A stretch of DNA of 64,000 nucleotides from Amoebophrya sp. A120 (lineage: Eukaryota; Sar; Dinophyceae; Syndiniales; Amoebophryaceae), in assembly GCA_905178155.1 (NCBI GenBank), contig CAJINV010000002.1:8451224-8515223 (forward strand), given 5' to 3'. How positions within the stretch are numbered: position 1 is the first letter of the stretch; each line of letters opens with the position of its first letter. Of this stretch, positions 25,761-35,985 are shown one piece after another. Below the pieces are notes generated by a model. The model did not search any database. It was not told the origin of the DNA and saw nothing but the letters and a program-made list of their open reading frames with translations. The position numbers and the translations under genes were made by a program.

Positions 25761-26328
25761 GGCGGGGGACCCCGAACAACACGGGGGCCCCCCGCGACCA
25801 GGTGAAAAAGGTGGGGGGATCCCTTGGGCACCGCTGGCACAGGCCGGGGGCCCCCCGCGCGCGGGCGAGAAAGGCGGGGGGCCCCCTTGGGTACCAAAGG
25901 CAGAGGCCGGGGGCCCCCCGCGCGCGGGAGAGAAAGGCGGGGGGCCCCCTTGGGTGCCCCCGGCCTCCAAAGGTGGAGGCCGGGGGCCCCCTGCGAGCGG
26001 GAGGGATTTACCGCGGAGAAGGACGGGGCCCCCCCCCCGGCCTCCGGCGGGCGGCGCGGCCGGGAGAAGGGCGGGGGCCCCCTGCAGAGGCGGAAGCGCG
26101 GGGGCCCCCTGCGGACGCGGGATGCCCGGCGGGCGGTAAGGCGGGAGGCGGGGGCCCCCTGTTTCACCAGGCAGGCGGCCCGGTACGTAGAAGGGCGGGG
26201 GCCCCCGGTGGAGGCGGAAGGGCGGGGGCCCCCTGCGGACGCGGGATACGCAGCGGGGAAGGGCGGGGGCCCCCTGCGGAGGCGGGATGCCCAGCGGGCG
26301 AGAGGGCGGGAGGCGGGGGCCCCCTGCT
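25761..26328. repeat. GC-rich minisatellite built on GGGGGCCCCC
   Basis: About 570 bp of nearly pure G/C in which the palindrome GGGGGCCCCC recurs every 25-40 bp, roughly sixteen times. The left part has longer units of 63-73 bp (about 25842, 25905, 25978) carrying CCGCGCGCGGG, GAGAAAGGC and CTTGGGT. The right part has shorter units with GCGGACGCGGGAT. All six frames are open, so the long Gly/Pro/Arg ORFs are not evidence of a gene. Confidence 0.85.
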
Positions 26329-27803
26329 TTCCCCGATGGTATGCGCGACACAAAAATAGCAACCCTCATCGTAGCATCGTGATTAATAATCTAGGCCTCA
26401 GCGCGTACCGGTCTCAAAAAAGAAGCCCACTTGTAAGCTTAATATGCTGAAGAGGGTTTTAGCTGTATGATCGTGAATCTATCACAATCATCTTCGCCAC
26501 TTGCTTTTCCGACATCAAAAAATCTAAGATAGAAGCTAAAGGTAATTAAACATGATGTATATTTTCACAGGGGGACGATGATGATGGAGATATTGCTCCG
26601 GCTCAAAGAGACATAGCTAATCTATAAAATAAACACAAATTATAAAACGATTTCATCAAGGGTCAATCTGTTTAAGATTGTCTAACATTTCCAGTACGCT
26701 GCCTCGCTGAGTTGTTGAAAATTAAAGAGGTGAGAGGATTCCCGGTACTCAGCTGGACGATGTTCGGTCTTCGTACTGTTTTCTTCTGCGGTGTGAGGAG
26801 TACTGCTAGTGCATCGACGGCCGACAACGGGCAGCGGTGCTCTTTCTTCAGCGAGCACATATACAAAAAGGAGATCGCTTTATCATGATCCTTGCTTGAA
26901 GAACGGATGCTGAGTGGCGCTGGTGCACCATCAACCCTACCCCTAGTTAGATCTTCATCTCCGGTCGTTGGAAAGGGTAACAGGTGTGGCACAGGCACAC
27001 TATAATTAACCTTATGCTTATAACGCTACACTTCAATAGCAACAAGGTGATGGGCCATCACGCTGATGTTATCCAGAGTCAGCCATTGTCTTCCTTCTTG
27101 TGACTCTGGATCTCCAACGATCAACAGCAGGACCGTCTGACTCTGATCACCTGGATATGCACCTTCCATGATTCATCCCTGTTCTACTCGTCGTTGTCGT
27201 TTCCCTATCTTATCATACTTACTACTTTCATAAATTAGGATCGTTTTGCAAACTCTGGCTGGGACTTGAGTGAGTTTTGATCTGCGTGGCCACCTTGCGT
27301 CGCCGGCAACATCTTCTACCCTCGTTTACGACAGAGCAGCTATTATACTACGGATCATCAAAGAATGTCCTACTCATCAAAGATCTTGTCCTGGTGTGGC
27401 CGCGGATCTTTTCGGAGAACCTCTATCACTATCACACATCATCATCTCCTGCTCCTCACATCAGCAGCGATGCGAACCTAGTACTGGGTAAAAGAATCCC
27501 TTCTCCACGGGACCGTGTCCCAAAGTGCGTCTTTGTGTCGGCAGAGGCCACAATGATCCCTAATAGTAGCATCGTGAAAATTGTGATGTGCAACACATCG
27601 GCGCAAGATAGATTCGGATTCCATAAAACAGAATTTCATTTCAAACCCAATGTGCTTTTCAAGGAGCGTATGGTACATTACGAGTAGGCGGTTCCGACAA
27701 CAGGTCCGCTCTTACAAGTGGAAATAAGAGCACCTGCTTGCTGATGCTGGTGTGTCGACTTCATCAGTTAACAGCTATCACAATCACCATCGTCAGATCG
27801 CAT
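26329..27803. other. Intergenic region, nothing firm
   Basis: A/T-rich after the GC array. The longest frames are a 136-codon plus ORF (27277-27687, TTG start) and a 108-codon minus ORF (26998-26672, GTG start). Neither has an ATG start at its listed end or a recognisable motif. Confidence 0.4.
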
Positions 27804-30236
27804 TCAGAATATGCTGCTAAATACCAACAAGAGAAATAACAAGAGAAACAAAACGACTAAGACAAACAAAACCCGTTGACGCTCGCCCAATTCACTCGGA
27901 AGACAGAGCTTCGAGAAAAAATCCTCAAACGAAATGCCACTAAAAAAGTTTCCAGCGGCAGCACCCCCACTCGTTGATGTTTCTTGGTGTTCATTCAGCC
28001 AGCCTCGAAGCCGCCGCGTATACCTGTCCATGGTACTTTCTGTGCGGTGAAAGTGCAGATGCTGATCTACATCATCATCATCTACTTCGTGGAGGTAGTT
28101 TCGACCTTGTTGAAGATCTGCATGCTCATCTTGTAGGTGGAAACCCTCTACTGCAGTAGAAGAGGTGCAGGAGTTTATGACCCCAGCCTCTGACACCAAC
28201 TCCCGCTGATGGTGTTCGTGATGGAGCGCTGAGGAATTTCTCGAAGAATCGCCGTTGTGGATCAATTCGAGTCGCATCTGCCGGGCTTGCAAGTCAAGTC
28301 GGTCGGTCAACTGCTCCAGCTTCTGCAAGTTTTCGTCCTGTTCCTGCAAGCGAAGAGAGGCCAGTTCGATGGACACGTGCTGCTGCTGCTGGCTACCGAC
28401 ATTGTTGTAGTTGTTTTTCGTGGACGAAGTCGTATCTGGACGACGAGACTGGGCGCTCTGGGAGCTGTGCTGTTGAAATGGCGACTCCGTCGACAAAGGG
28501 CTTTTGCGCAGGTGGTGTCCACCTCGCGTAGACATCAATCGTGCACTACGGCTAAGGTCATGTTGACCTCGATGCTCCTCCTCGGGAGGGTGCGCTAGAA
28601 GTGGCACTGTTCTACTACTTTCCTGCGCAGGAGGCACAGCATGGACAGAGGGAGACACTGGTCGTGCAGATTCTGGCTCAGGATGATCTTGAAGATTCTC
28701 GGCCTTCGTCTTCATTTTGTGAAGATGATTGTTCTTCGCAGTCGCTTTTTGTTTTTTATTGTGACGAGCGCCGACGACCGGCTTTGGTTCTCTTCTCCAC
28801 AGAAGGGGAGACGCGACGCTAGTTGCAGCTTGGGTTGTCACCTGCTGCCGAAGTGCATCTCCGGTGCACTTCAACAGCTTCTCTTCTTGTCGTGCTTTGC
28901 TGTGTGGCTGCGCGATCAGGTGTGTTAGCGCCGCACTGCCACTGCTTTTTCTGCAATCACGTTGCGGTTCGTGCGGGTAGTTGTCGCGCTGAACATCCAA
29001 GCAAGTCGGACGGCAAGCACCAAGACTCGAGTCTGCTCCCGAACCTCGTCCGCAGGGGGTTTCATCATTTCCTGAAGTTGATGACGAGGAAGAGGATAAA
29101 TCAAAATGCTTCCCGCAAAATGAGGAGCCGGACGAACTGGAACTGCCCGAAGTGGTCGAAAAAAGCTGCTCCTGTTGTCGCAAATCCTGCCAACGCCCAT
29201 CTTTCGCCACTTCCGAATGTAGTTTGCAGGTACCGCTAGATGAATTCCTTTCGTCCTTGTCGCACAAGACGCTATTCAAATCAAACTCCCGCCAACCACC
29301 AGAGCTCCTGCTCCCGCCTTCTGCGTGCGCGGTGGCTATCAGTTCCAGCAAGTCGCCACTCTTCTCGTTGACCACTTCAAGAAACTCGCTTCCTCTAACT
29401 GCAAACGTCTGCCCCTTCTCGAGGACATAATCCAGGACGGCTTTTGTCGGGAAGGGGGACGATGAAGAGGTGGACGAGATCTCCGTAGGTAAATCACCTT
29501 CATTACACGTGGCATTTCCACTTCGAAGTTCCTCGGGCACCTGCAGCATATCCCTGCGGAGCTGGTGATCACGTTTCTCCCTCTCGTCGTTTGCGCACAT
29601 TTCTTCGTGGTTGAGAAAGAGCACGTCTTCGTCAGCTGAAAGAGCGGATTGTGATGCACGAGTACCACTAGAAGTACCAGCAGTGTGATGAAAAATTTCA
29701 TCACATTCATCCCGCTCCTCCTGCGTGTCGTCTCCTGGTGGTACCACAGAGTTTGCGAGAAGCATGCCTATGTCGCTTCCCGTTGTACCAATAAGATTCT
29801 TTTCCGACCCCAGATCCTCTTCGGACTCTCTCTCCTCGTCCGTAAAGATCGCAAAATGCTCCGGCGGCCCAAAGGTGGATGCCAGGTGCTTCGATACCGC
29901 AGGCATAGAGCTGGACGCAGCGGGGGCATCTGCAGCATCCGGAGACGGTACTGCCTTCTGTTTGCTCATCGTGATCATCGTGTGTCCATACGGAACAACA
30001 CCAACACGTCGCCCAGAAGAAGTACTGCGATCGTCCATAACGCTTTTACTAGTTGTTGTCACAACTTCAGCTGCAGCAGCTGCAGAAGAAGGCGCCTGTT
30101 CACCGCGAATGATACTTGATGCAATATTTCTTACATGTTTATTCTTCTCCACCCTTGGCGCTTTTGTCAACGCTGTCTGCTTGTTGACTCTCCTGGACAG
30201 AGGGGAAGCGACACTATTGTCGTGGTCTTGCTTCAT
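27804..30236 (-). CDS. Tail-anchored Qc-SNARE-like protein with long disordered N-terminus
   Basis: Probably a membrane-fusion SNARE of the syntaxin-6/8 (Qc) type. Single ORF of 810 aa from an ATG at 30236. Residues 1-620 are mostly disordered (Ser, Gln, His, Glu) with one more ordered patch (about VLDYVLEKGQTFAVRGSEFL). From about 632 the sequence reads EQDENLQKLEQLTDRLDLQA, the usual start of a Qc SNARE helix. At about 706 it reads ADLQQGRNYLHEVDDDDVD, matching the family's LQNRLLDDLDEDVD block, and RYTRRLRGWL closes the helix. Between the two halves (about 659-705) is a 47-residue insertion. The protein ends in an uninterrupted hydrophobic tail (VLFVLVVLFLLLFLLLVF, about 788-808), as in tail-anchored SNAREs. 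The SNARE call rests on pattern only; a generic tail-anchored coiled-coil protein is the alternative. Confidence 0.55.
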   Translation of the reverse strand: MKQDHDNSVASPLSRRVNKQTALTKAPRVEKNKHVRNIASSIIRGEQAPSSAAAAAEVVTTTSKSVMDDRSTSSGRRVGVVPYGHTMITMSKQKAVPSPDAADAPAASSSMPAVSKHLASTFGPPEHFAIFTDEERESEEDLGSEKNLIGTTGSDIGMLLANSVVPPGDDTQEERDECDEIFHHTAGTSSGTRASQSALSADEDVLFLNHEEMCANDEREKRDHQLRRDMLQVPEELRSGNATCNEGDLPTEISSTSSSSPFPTKAVLDYVLEKGQTFAVRGSEFLEVVNEKSGDLLELIATAHAEGGSRSSGGWREFDLNSVLCDKDERNSSSGTCKLHSEVAKDGRWQDLRQQEQLFSTTSGSSSSSGSSFCGKHFDLSSSSSSTSGNDETPCGRGSGADSSLGACRPTCLDVQRDNYPHEPQRDCRKSSGSAALTHLIAQPHSKARQEEKLLKCTGDALRQQVTTQAATSVASPLLWRREPKPVVGARHNKKQKATAKNNHLHKMKTKAENLQDHPEPESARPVSPSVHAVPPAQESSRTVPLLAHPPEEEHRGQHDLSRSARLMSTRGGHHLRKSPLSTESPFQQHSSQSAQSRRPDTTSSTKNNYNNVGSQQQQHVSIELASLRLQEQDENLQKLEQLTDRLDLQARQMRLELIHNGDSSRNSSALHHEHHQRELVSEAGVINSCTSSTAVEGFHLQDEHADLQQGRNYLHEVDDDDVDQHLHFHRTESTMDRYTRRLRGWLNEHQETSTSGGAAAGNFFSGISFEDFFSKLCLPSELGERQRVLFVLVVLFLLLFLLLVFSSIF

Positions 30237-31023
30237 CTTGCACTGTGTTTGTACACGCTAGCTACCTCTTTACCTATAACCACGCACGGATCTTGACCGG
30301 TGTCTTCTAGGTATGTTCTATTGCGGTTATGTTACCGTTATAGTCGTCGAGGGCGTTCTACTCGAGCAAGAAAAGACAAGTACGGCGACACTAGATTTGC
30401 CGCGACCGCGATTTCAAGTGTCCTTTCCGAGGGCGACGACGAGGAGGGCGACGACGAGGATGGACCATCCACGACCACGACACCAGAACGACATTGAGAT
30501 CGACGAGAGCGATTTTACTGAGCCAAAGAACGATTTTCTTACCTTCCGTCTCCTTACGACAACTAGCGACGACGACGACATTGCGAAAATCAGAAGCAGA
30601 AAGACTGCGTCGAAGATGCTGCGCAATTGCAAATTCTGGACTCATCTGAAAATAACACACCAGCAGTTTTGTATCTGAACCTAAGTCAGACTGTACGAGG
30701 CGGCAACTAACCCATAGACAAAGAACTCGACGCCGAGGGGCAAAAATAAACGCGCGATAAAAAATCACGGCCAGAGCCACATTCTATTCTGCCAGTACAG
30801 GCGTTCTATATCATCGTGAGGGTGCAAAATTTCAGATAGTTCAATTTTGTAGGTACATTCAGGGGGAAATAGAAACTCAGCCCTGCCGCAATTCTGGATC
30901 TGCTTGGGGCATCTAGATGATTCATCTTCAAGCCACCGGCTCTTTCTTGGAAGAACATTTATACCAGATGTCCGTGGTCCGACAACATCATCATACAACT
31001 ACACGTGTACAAAACTACAACAT
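30237..31023. other. Intergenic region, nothing firm
   Basis: About 0.8 kb between two minus-strand genes. A plus ORF of 121 codons with a real ATG (30313-30678; Asp/Thr/Arg-rich, no known motif) would be the only plus-strand gene in the window, so I leave it uncalled. The rest would hold the upstream region of the SNARE-like gene's neighbour and the 3' UTR of neither can be delimited. Confidence 0.35.
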
Positions 31024-33256
31024 TCAACTGACAACGGGGAGTGTACAAATGTAGCAGTAATAATTTTGTTCTACCCCAGCAGCAGCTGCCCCGCCAGCAC
31101 TGCTGTTATTTCCACCCTGGCCAGACCTTGCACCGCTCGGCACGCCCGCACCCTGTTGCTGCGATTGCGGGAGAAAGGGGACGCTGGCGCGCAGGATCCG
31201 ACTCACGTCGATCTTCCAGGGGGCGGTGTTGCTGAGTGAGAGGTATTCGATCCGCTCCTCCGGCGGTAGCGCCGAGATGCTGAAGAAAAAGCCACCAGGC
31301 CGAAGAACTTTGACGATCTCCTGCACAATCCCCTGCATCTCCTCCAGCTGCTTTTGCTTCAACACCGCAGAGATTTGTTTCTGCAACATCGAATTGGCAC
31401 TGCTGCCGCCTCCCAGCGTCGGGCGCCCGCTGGTAGAGCCGCCCGTCTTCATCAGCTTGCTGTTTTGCTTCAGATTCTGCTCCTGGACGCGCTTGTTCTC
31501 CTGCTCATAGAGCTCCTGCTCGCACCGCTCCACAAATTTCGACTCGTAGATGTCCATCGTGGCCTTGTCTATCACGGCGGTGAAGCTGTTTTCCGGGGTA
31601 TGCATTGCAAAAGTATCTTCGTACTAGTTCTAGTAGTCATTGCAATACAATATGTTGAAAAAAAAATGCAATTCCTGTGTCATTCGCATTCAGGTAAAAA
31701 ACCAGATGCAGATCTGTCTTCATGCGGGATGGTAACTAGTAAGATCACGGTACTGTTGCAATGCATATGGGAAGCAATCCGACAGATTCTTCATGTTCAG
31801 CTGCAGGTACTCGAGAAAATCTTCCGGGTGCGGGGTTCTCGATTTTGATCGTGCATTTTTTGAAGCATGTTGCAACTTGTTCTCTATCTCTTCCTGCTCC
31901 TCCACCTCTTGTTCCATGGCAGCAAATTTGCGGTTCATGATCTCCACCACCAGCTCGTTGGTGTCAATGCACGTGACGTTCCTGTAGCCGGCGTCGTACA
32001 GCTGGATCGGGAGTTCGCTCGACCCATTGCCCAGAATCAGGGTCTCGATGTCGTCCTTCGAGGCGGCTTGCTTCTCCACCACGCCGAGAATCCCGCGGGA
32101 CCGGTTGAAAGCGGAATGCAGAAGCTGCTTGAACCGCGGATAGTCGCAGTACCAATCGAAGCTCTGCCCGCGCTGGGCCATGTAACGCTTCTCCCAGTAG
32201 CGATCCGAATACGCCGGCGGGGGCTGGTGGTGGGATAAAAAATTTCGCAAGACGAAAGTGATCCAGTTTGACAGGTAGTTCTAGACCGTTCCCAGAAAAG
32301 AAGAAGTCTTAAAGCATGTCGTTACGACGAAATGGAAGACACAGATGACACAACAACTTTCATGCGTACGATAAGTTCTGCATGTCAAAAATCACAAAAA
32401 GTCTTCTAGAGAAACTTTTCACTATTTTCCTACGTGGAACTTTCATACCTCTTTCGCGAGCCTGAGCCAGGTTCGTAGGTTGCTATGCTCTCTTGAATGC
32501 CACAGATTCCGCACCATTCTCCATCCTGTGTTTGTCGCCGCGTCAGCTTGGATGCTCTTCTTCACATTGTCCGCATGCTGGCAAAGTTGTTTCCGATTCA
32601 TGAAATGAATCAGATCTTCATACTAGTTGTACTTCTAAAACAAGAACATCATCAATAATTCAATCACGAGGTGAGGGTGACAACTCATGCCTACATGATG
32701 CACCCAGTGTGCTGGGTCTCGATCTGGTGCAACGACTACTAGCAGGCAAACAAGATCATGAATTCATCTAAAGCACTTCGAGCTACCTCTTTCGTCGGGG
32801 GTGCGAAAGCGCGGGCGTTAGTGGCTCCGCCGAACCTGACTCGGTCCTCTTCATCCCGGTACACGATGGCTTGCTGAACCCCAGCCGGCGTGTAGTACAC
32901 GTCGCCAGACCCGCTGCTCCGCGTCTTTTGTCGTGGGGCGGTTTTTATCCTGTGCAAAAGCATGGTACTCGTAGTAATTGCAGTCATGCATGACAAATCT
33001 GGTTCCTTAGCTTATTCAGCATTACAAATTCCATTTTTCCTTCTGGAAAAATTTGTAATGCTATTTCTACTAGTACGATACTTTTGCAATGCATAGTTTT
33101 CGCTTTCTCGTCACCATCTGTGAAGATCCGGTCGCCCCGGCTCTGGAACACGAGGGACTGCTCGCCAACCCCGTCGAGGTGGTCGTCGTCTGACGAAGAT
33201 CCAGCATCGGGGGCACCGGCACCCAATTGTTCATCTTCTTGGAAGGAAACGCCCAT
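31024..33256 (-). CDS. METTL13/EEF1AKMT4-like SAM-dependent methyltransferase
   Basis: A class I methyltransferase of the family that modifies lysines or the N-terminus of elongation factor 1A in animals; the substrate here is not known. Five exons agree in phase: 33256-33081, 32949-32787, 32622-32449, 32223-31753, 31602-31024 (520 aa). Introns 2 and 3 are GT-AG (donors GTAGCT and GTATGA; acceptors ACTAG and CACCAG). Introns 1 and 4 are introner-like. The ATG at 33256 starts MGVSFQEDEQ. Residues 1-171 are an extension with no domain I recognise. From about 179, YWEKRY and SFDWYCDYPRF match the family's opening. LILGNGSSELPIQLYDAGY (about 233-250) is SAM motif I, with GNGSS in place of the common GCGNS, and CIDTN follows at motif II. 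FTAVIDKATMD matches the FDVVIDKGTLD motif. VLRPGGFFFSIS is the late strand, and YYCYICT closes the fold. A low-complexity Lys/Gln insert separates the last two blocks. Confidence 0.75.
31603..31752 (-). mobile_element. Introner-like intron 4 of the methyltransferase gene
   Basis: About 150 nt. The ends are inverted: minus-strand ATGCATTGCAACAGTA at the exon 4 side and TACTTTTGCAATGCAT at the exon 5 side. The interior is poorly conserved with the other copies. Placing the ends as in the sister copies keeps frame (ALQQ joined to HTPENSF). A GT-AG alternative inside the element (donor GTGATC or GTTACC, acceptor CGAAG) also keeps frame and would add a few residues. Confidence 0.6.
32950..33080 (-). 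mobile_element. Introner-like intron 1 of the methyltransferase gene
   Basis: 131 nt. The minus-strand 5' end reads GCAAAAG|TATCGTACTAGTA and the 3' end ATGCTTTTGCACAG|GATAAA. The reverse complement of the 3' end (TGTGCAAAAGCATGGTACTC) pairs with the 5' end. The interior shares AATTTGTAATGCTGA and AGATTTGTCATGCATGACTG with other copies. Frame continuity needs a junction that can be read as TA...AG or GT...CA, not GT...AG. Confidence 0.7.
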
Positions 33257-34411
33257 CGATCTCTAGATTTTCTCTTCAAATTGAAACCTTAGCATCCCTG
33301 CACACAGCAACGCCTGCTGTGAAACAGGTTGTGAAAGTGCTGGAAGATGATCAGTCCTTTCTTTTTCTGCTGTTTCGTTCTGTTTCAGCTTCTTCGTTAT
33401 CTAGATGCACTATTTTGTTCTACTCCAAGCCGTTCCGGCTAAGTATGTGCTTTCTGCGAATCAAAATTGCATCAAGGGGTGCAAGATCCCAAGTACAAGG
33501 TCTGGTGACCACCAGAACGAGAACATCAAAAGCGATATCGTCTCCTCTCTCCCACGAGCCACTTCAGACTGAAGAACATCGCCAACATGGCCTTCTGTTG
33601 CAGCTGATCGATTGTAGTTGCTCTCAACTTCTCATTGCGCCGAAGCCGAACCTGCTCTCTGAATTAACGAACTACTCCGCACCCCACTGTAGAACAACGC
33701 AGTTTGCATATTGTAGACTTCCGTGTCTGGCTGCTTCTTGTTCCAGCATCTGAATTGATTTCGATAGTTATTTCATATGATTTTTGAAGAGCAGCACTGC
33801 ATGTCACTACTTCCACCTATGCGGTTTTTTGGAAAACCTTTGTTGAAAAATCGTTTCTGTACATTGGGGATAGGTTGTACAACTTCAACTTCAAGAAGTA
33901 AATGGACCGCCGCCGATGGTTGAACTACGATGGAATTGAACTTGAAGGCTCCGCTTCGAGGTCCGCGCAAAAAGGGTTGTGTGTACTGTCAACATAATGT
34001 TAAAAACACGGAGCGCCGCCCAACAAGTACCAGCGCAATGACTTAGTAAGCGTTTTACTGTAGTAGAAGTCGAAGTAGAAAAATTACTTTGAGCCGCTGG
34101 AAGCGGTCTCTACCTTGCGCTTCTCTCCATGTTAATCGTACAACTTTTCTTCTTCCAAAACATGAATCATGAGTATCCAGCACGAAATCACAAGACTGAG
34201 CTTCAGCTTATGATCGCCCAGGTGGTGCTTACTTGTTTTGTACTATAGCATGTTGAAGAAATCGTGCTCGTGTGCTGGCGATATCGCATCTGAAATCTGG
34301 AGTCCGTTTGAAAGTACGAGTTCAGATGTTTCGGTAACTAGCCGTATAATTTCATATCAATCTTTTTTTCCCCACATTTTGTCGTTCTCGTACTGGTAGT
34401 TCACTCGGCGT
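33257..34411. other. Intergenic region, nothing firm
   Basis: About 1.15 kb with a 144-codon plus-strand ORF (33319-33753) lacking a recognisable motif. It presumably holds the 5' region of the methyltransferase gene and the 3' UTR of the small acylated protein gene. Confidence 0.4.
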
Positions 34412-34675
34412 TTACTTGTAGTACCCCGCGGTGTCGTGGTCGTTCGTTATCGCCGCGCTTTTCTTGCCGGCACGGTTGATAATCCCACCAGCGGTGCCCC
34501 CGCCCGTGCCACCGTCCCCGGCGTAGATGATCTGTTCCTCCACTATTACAGGCTGCTCGTAAACCACCGGCGCAGCAGGTCCGTATATCACCGGCGGTGG
34601 CGGGCCGTAGTAAGGGTCGTAGTAGGGATCGTAGTAGGGATCATAGATCGGGTCGTAGCAGACACACGCGCCCAT
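34412..34675 (-). CDS. Small N-acylated Tyr/Pro-rich protein (87 aa)
   Basis: No family recognised. I choose the ATG at 34675 over the upstream in-frame ATG (34825), because it begins MGACVCYDP. Gly at position 2 with Cys at 4 and 6 is a typical N-myristoylation plus palmitoylation signal, so the protein probably sits on the cytosolic face of a membrane. The upstream extension reads like 5' UTR (Pro/Cys/Thr mix after a pyrimidine-rich stretch). The body has YDP repeats (DPIYDPYYDPYYDPYYGPPP), then a Val/Ile/Pro segment (VIYGPAAPVVYEQPVIVEEQ) and a Gly-rich, charged tail ending TAGYYK. Alveolate pellicle proteins often use such dual acylation; assignment to the pellicle is only a guess. Confidence 0.6.
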   Translation of the reverse strand: MGACVCYDPIYDPYYDPYYDPYYGPPPPVIYGPAAPVVYEQPVIVEEQIIYAGDGGTGGGTAGGIINRAGKKSAAITNDHDTAGYYK

Positions 34676-35985
34676 TTTGATTCTCAATCGATGTCGTGTC
34701 GGGTGGTTGACAAGAGGCGAACAGGGTATAGAGGAAGTAGCGGGGCAAGTAAGTAATATCACACGGGTACAGGGATAGGGAAACAAGTGGGAAACGAAAA
34801 AAGCCTTTATGCAGATATAATTCAAATAAAATAATGCGCGTCTTCTTCGATTGGGTAGAACTAGAAGTTTTTACATCAGAGCTTGGAGCTGCTACTCAAG
34901 AATGATTGACAAAACCAACGCAGCTTCATGAAAAAGAAGGCAACATGCGTCCTGGTTACAATGTCAGAAGGTATAGGACATCAAACTCAAGAAAAGCTCG
35001 TGAATCAAGATAGCATTTTTCGTCAGGTAATCTTCGACCGACGCGCTGGCAAAGCGGCATAGAAGGCCTCATAATCGGAAAATTGCAAATGTGTTCAGAA
35101 CTCAATCGACTTTCTTTACGTTTTCAATTTTTCAGAAGATCGATTGTCTCGTGCAGAAATTTCGGCAAAGATTTCGATTCTGTAAGGAACAGGATCAACT
35201 TTTATTTTTTGACCGAAGATGAAGGTCGTACACGACAGGATCAACTTCCTTTGCGTTTCAATGTCTATATGGCGAAAAAAAGATGAAGTTCCCGAACATC
35301 CCAAATCTTGGTCTTGTGACACGCTCAAGAGGAAGAGGTGACTACATTTTTACAAACATAGGAATTAGATTCATTTCCATTTGACTGCTCCCGTTGTGGT
35401 TGTGCAAATTTGTTAAACAGACAAACTGTTAGTTTAGTTGTGCATTCATTTTTTTCCTCGTTAGGTTGTGAGAGTGCATGGCAGCAAAAAGTCAATTAGT
35501 CAAGACGTGTAGGTCTTTGCCAATAATTTTTCGGAATTTCGTGCACTTCAAAAAAGGTAAGTGGAACTGCTTTTGATTATCGACTGAACAGCAACATCAT
35601 CTTTTCATTTCTCTGGTATTCTCAAAGTCGAAGGGAGATCATGTCAGTAACTGTAACTTGTCAGAAAAAAACTGTAAGTAAATGCAAATTTTGTTCAAAG
35701 TTTCTGATACGCGCAGTGGTCTGGTACCCGAGCAGCTGGTCTGCGCAGTGGTCTCGTTGATGTTGTGTCTATGCCGACGCCGACGCGTTATCTTGTGTAT
35801 CATAAACTTAGCAGCGCGAGCGACACGCAGAATGAACAAGACTAAGCTACAGCTACTCGCCAGCTTGTTGTGGTCGACGAGCAAGCTATGCAGGAGCAAA
35901 AAAAAACTGTCGTAAAACTTCTCTAGAAGACGTCGTGTTAAACAAGTACTACACATCGCATCCCAGCCCAGAAAAAAGTCCATCA
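34676..35985. other. Intergenic region, nothing firm
   Basis: About 1.3 kb, A/T-rich, with no ORF longer than about 116 codons and no motif. An imperfect direct repeat (AACAGGATCAACTT and GACAGGATCAACTT) lies near 35189 and 35236. Confidence 0.45.

Noticed and set aside
25523-26450. Several 200-280 codon Gly/Pro/Arg ORFs on both strands
   Set aside because: All six frames are open because the GGGGGCCCCC minisatellite lacks A/T for stop codons.
27277-27687. 136-codon plus ORF
   Set aside because: It starts at TTG, has no recognisable motif and would be opposite in strand to every other gene.
30313-30678. 121-codon plus ORF with ATG
   Set aside because: Asp/Thr/Arg-rich with no motif; partly open on the other strand. 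Kept only as a possible test of strand bias.
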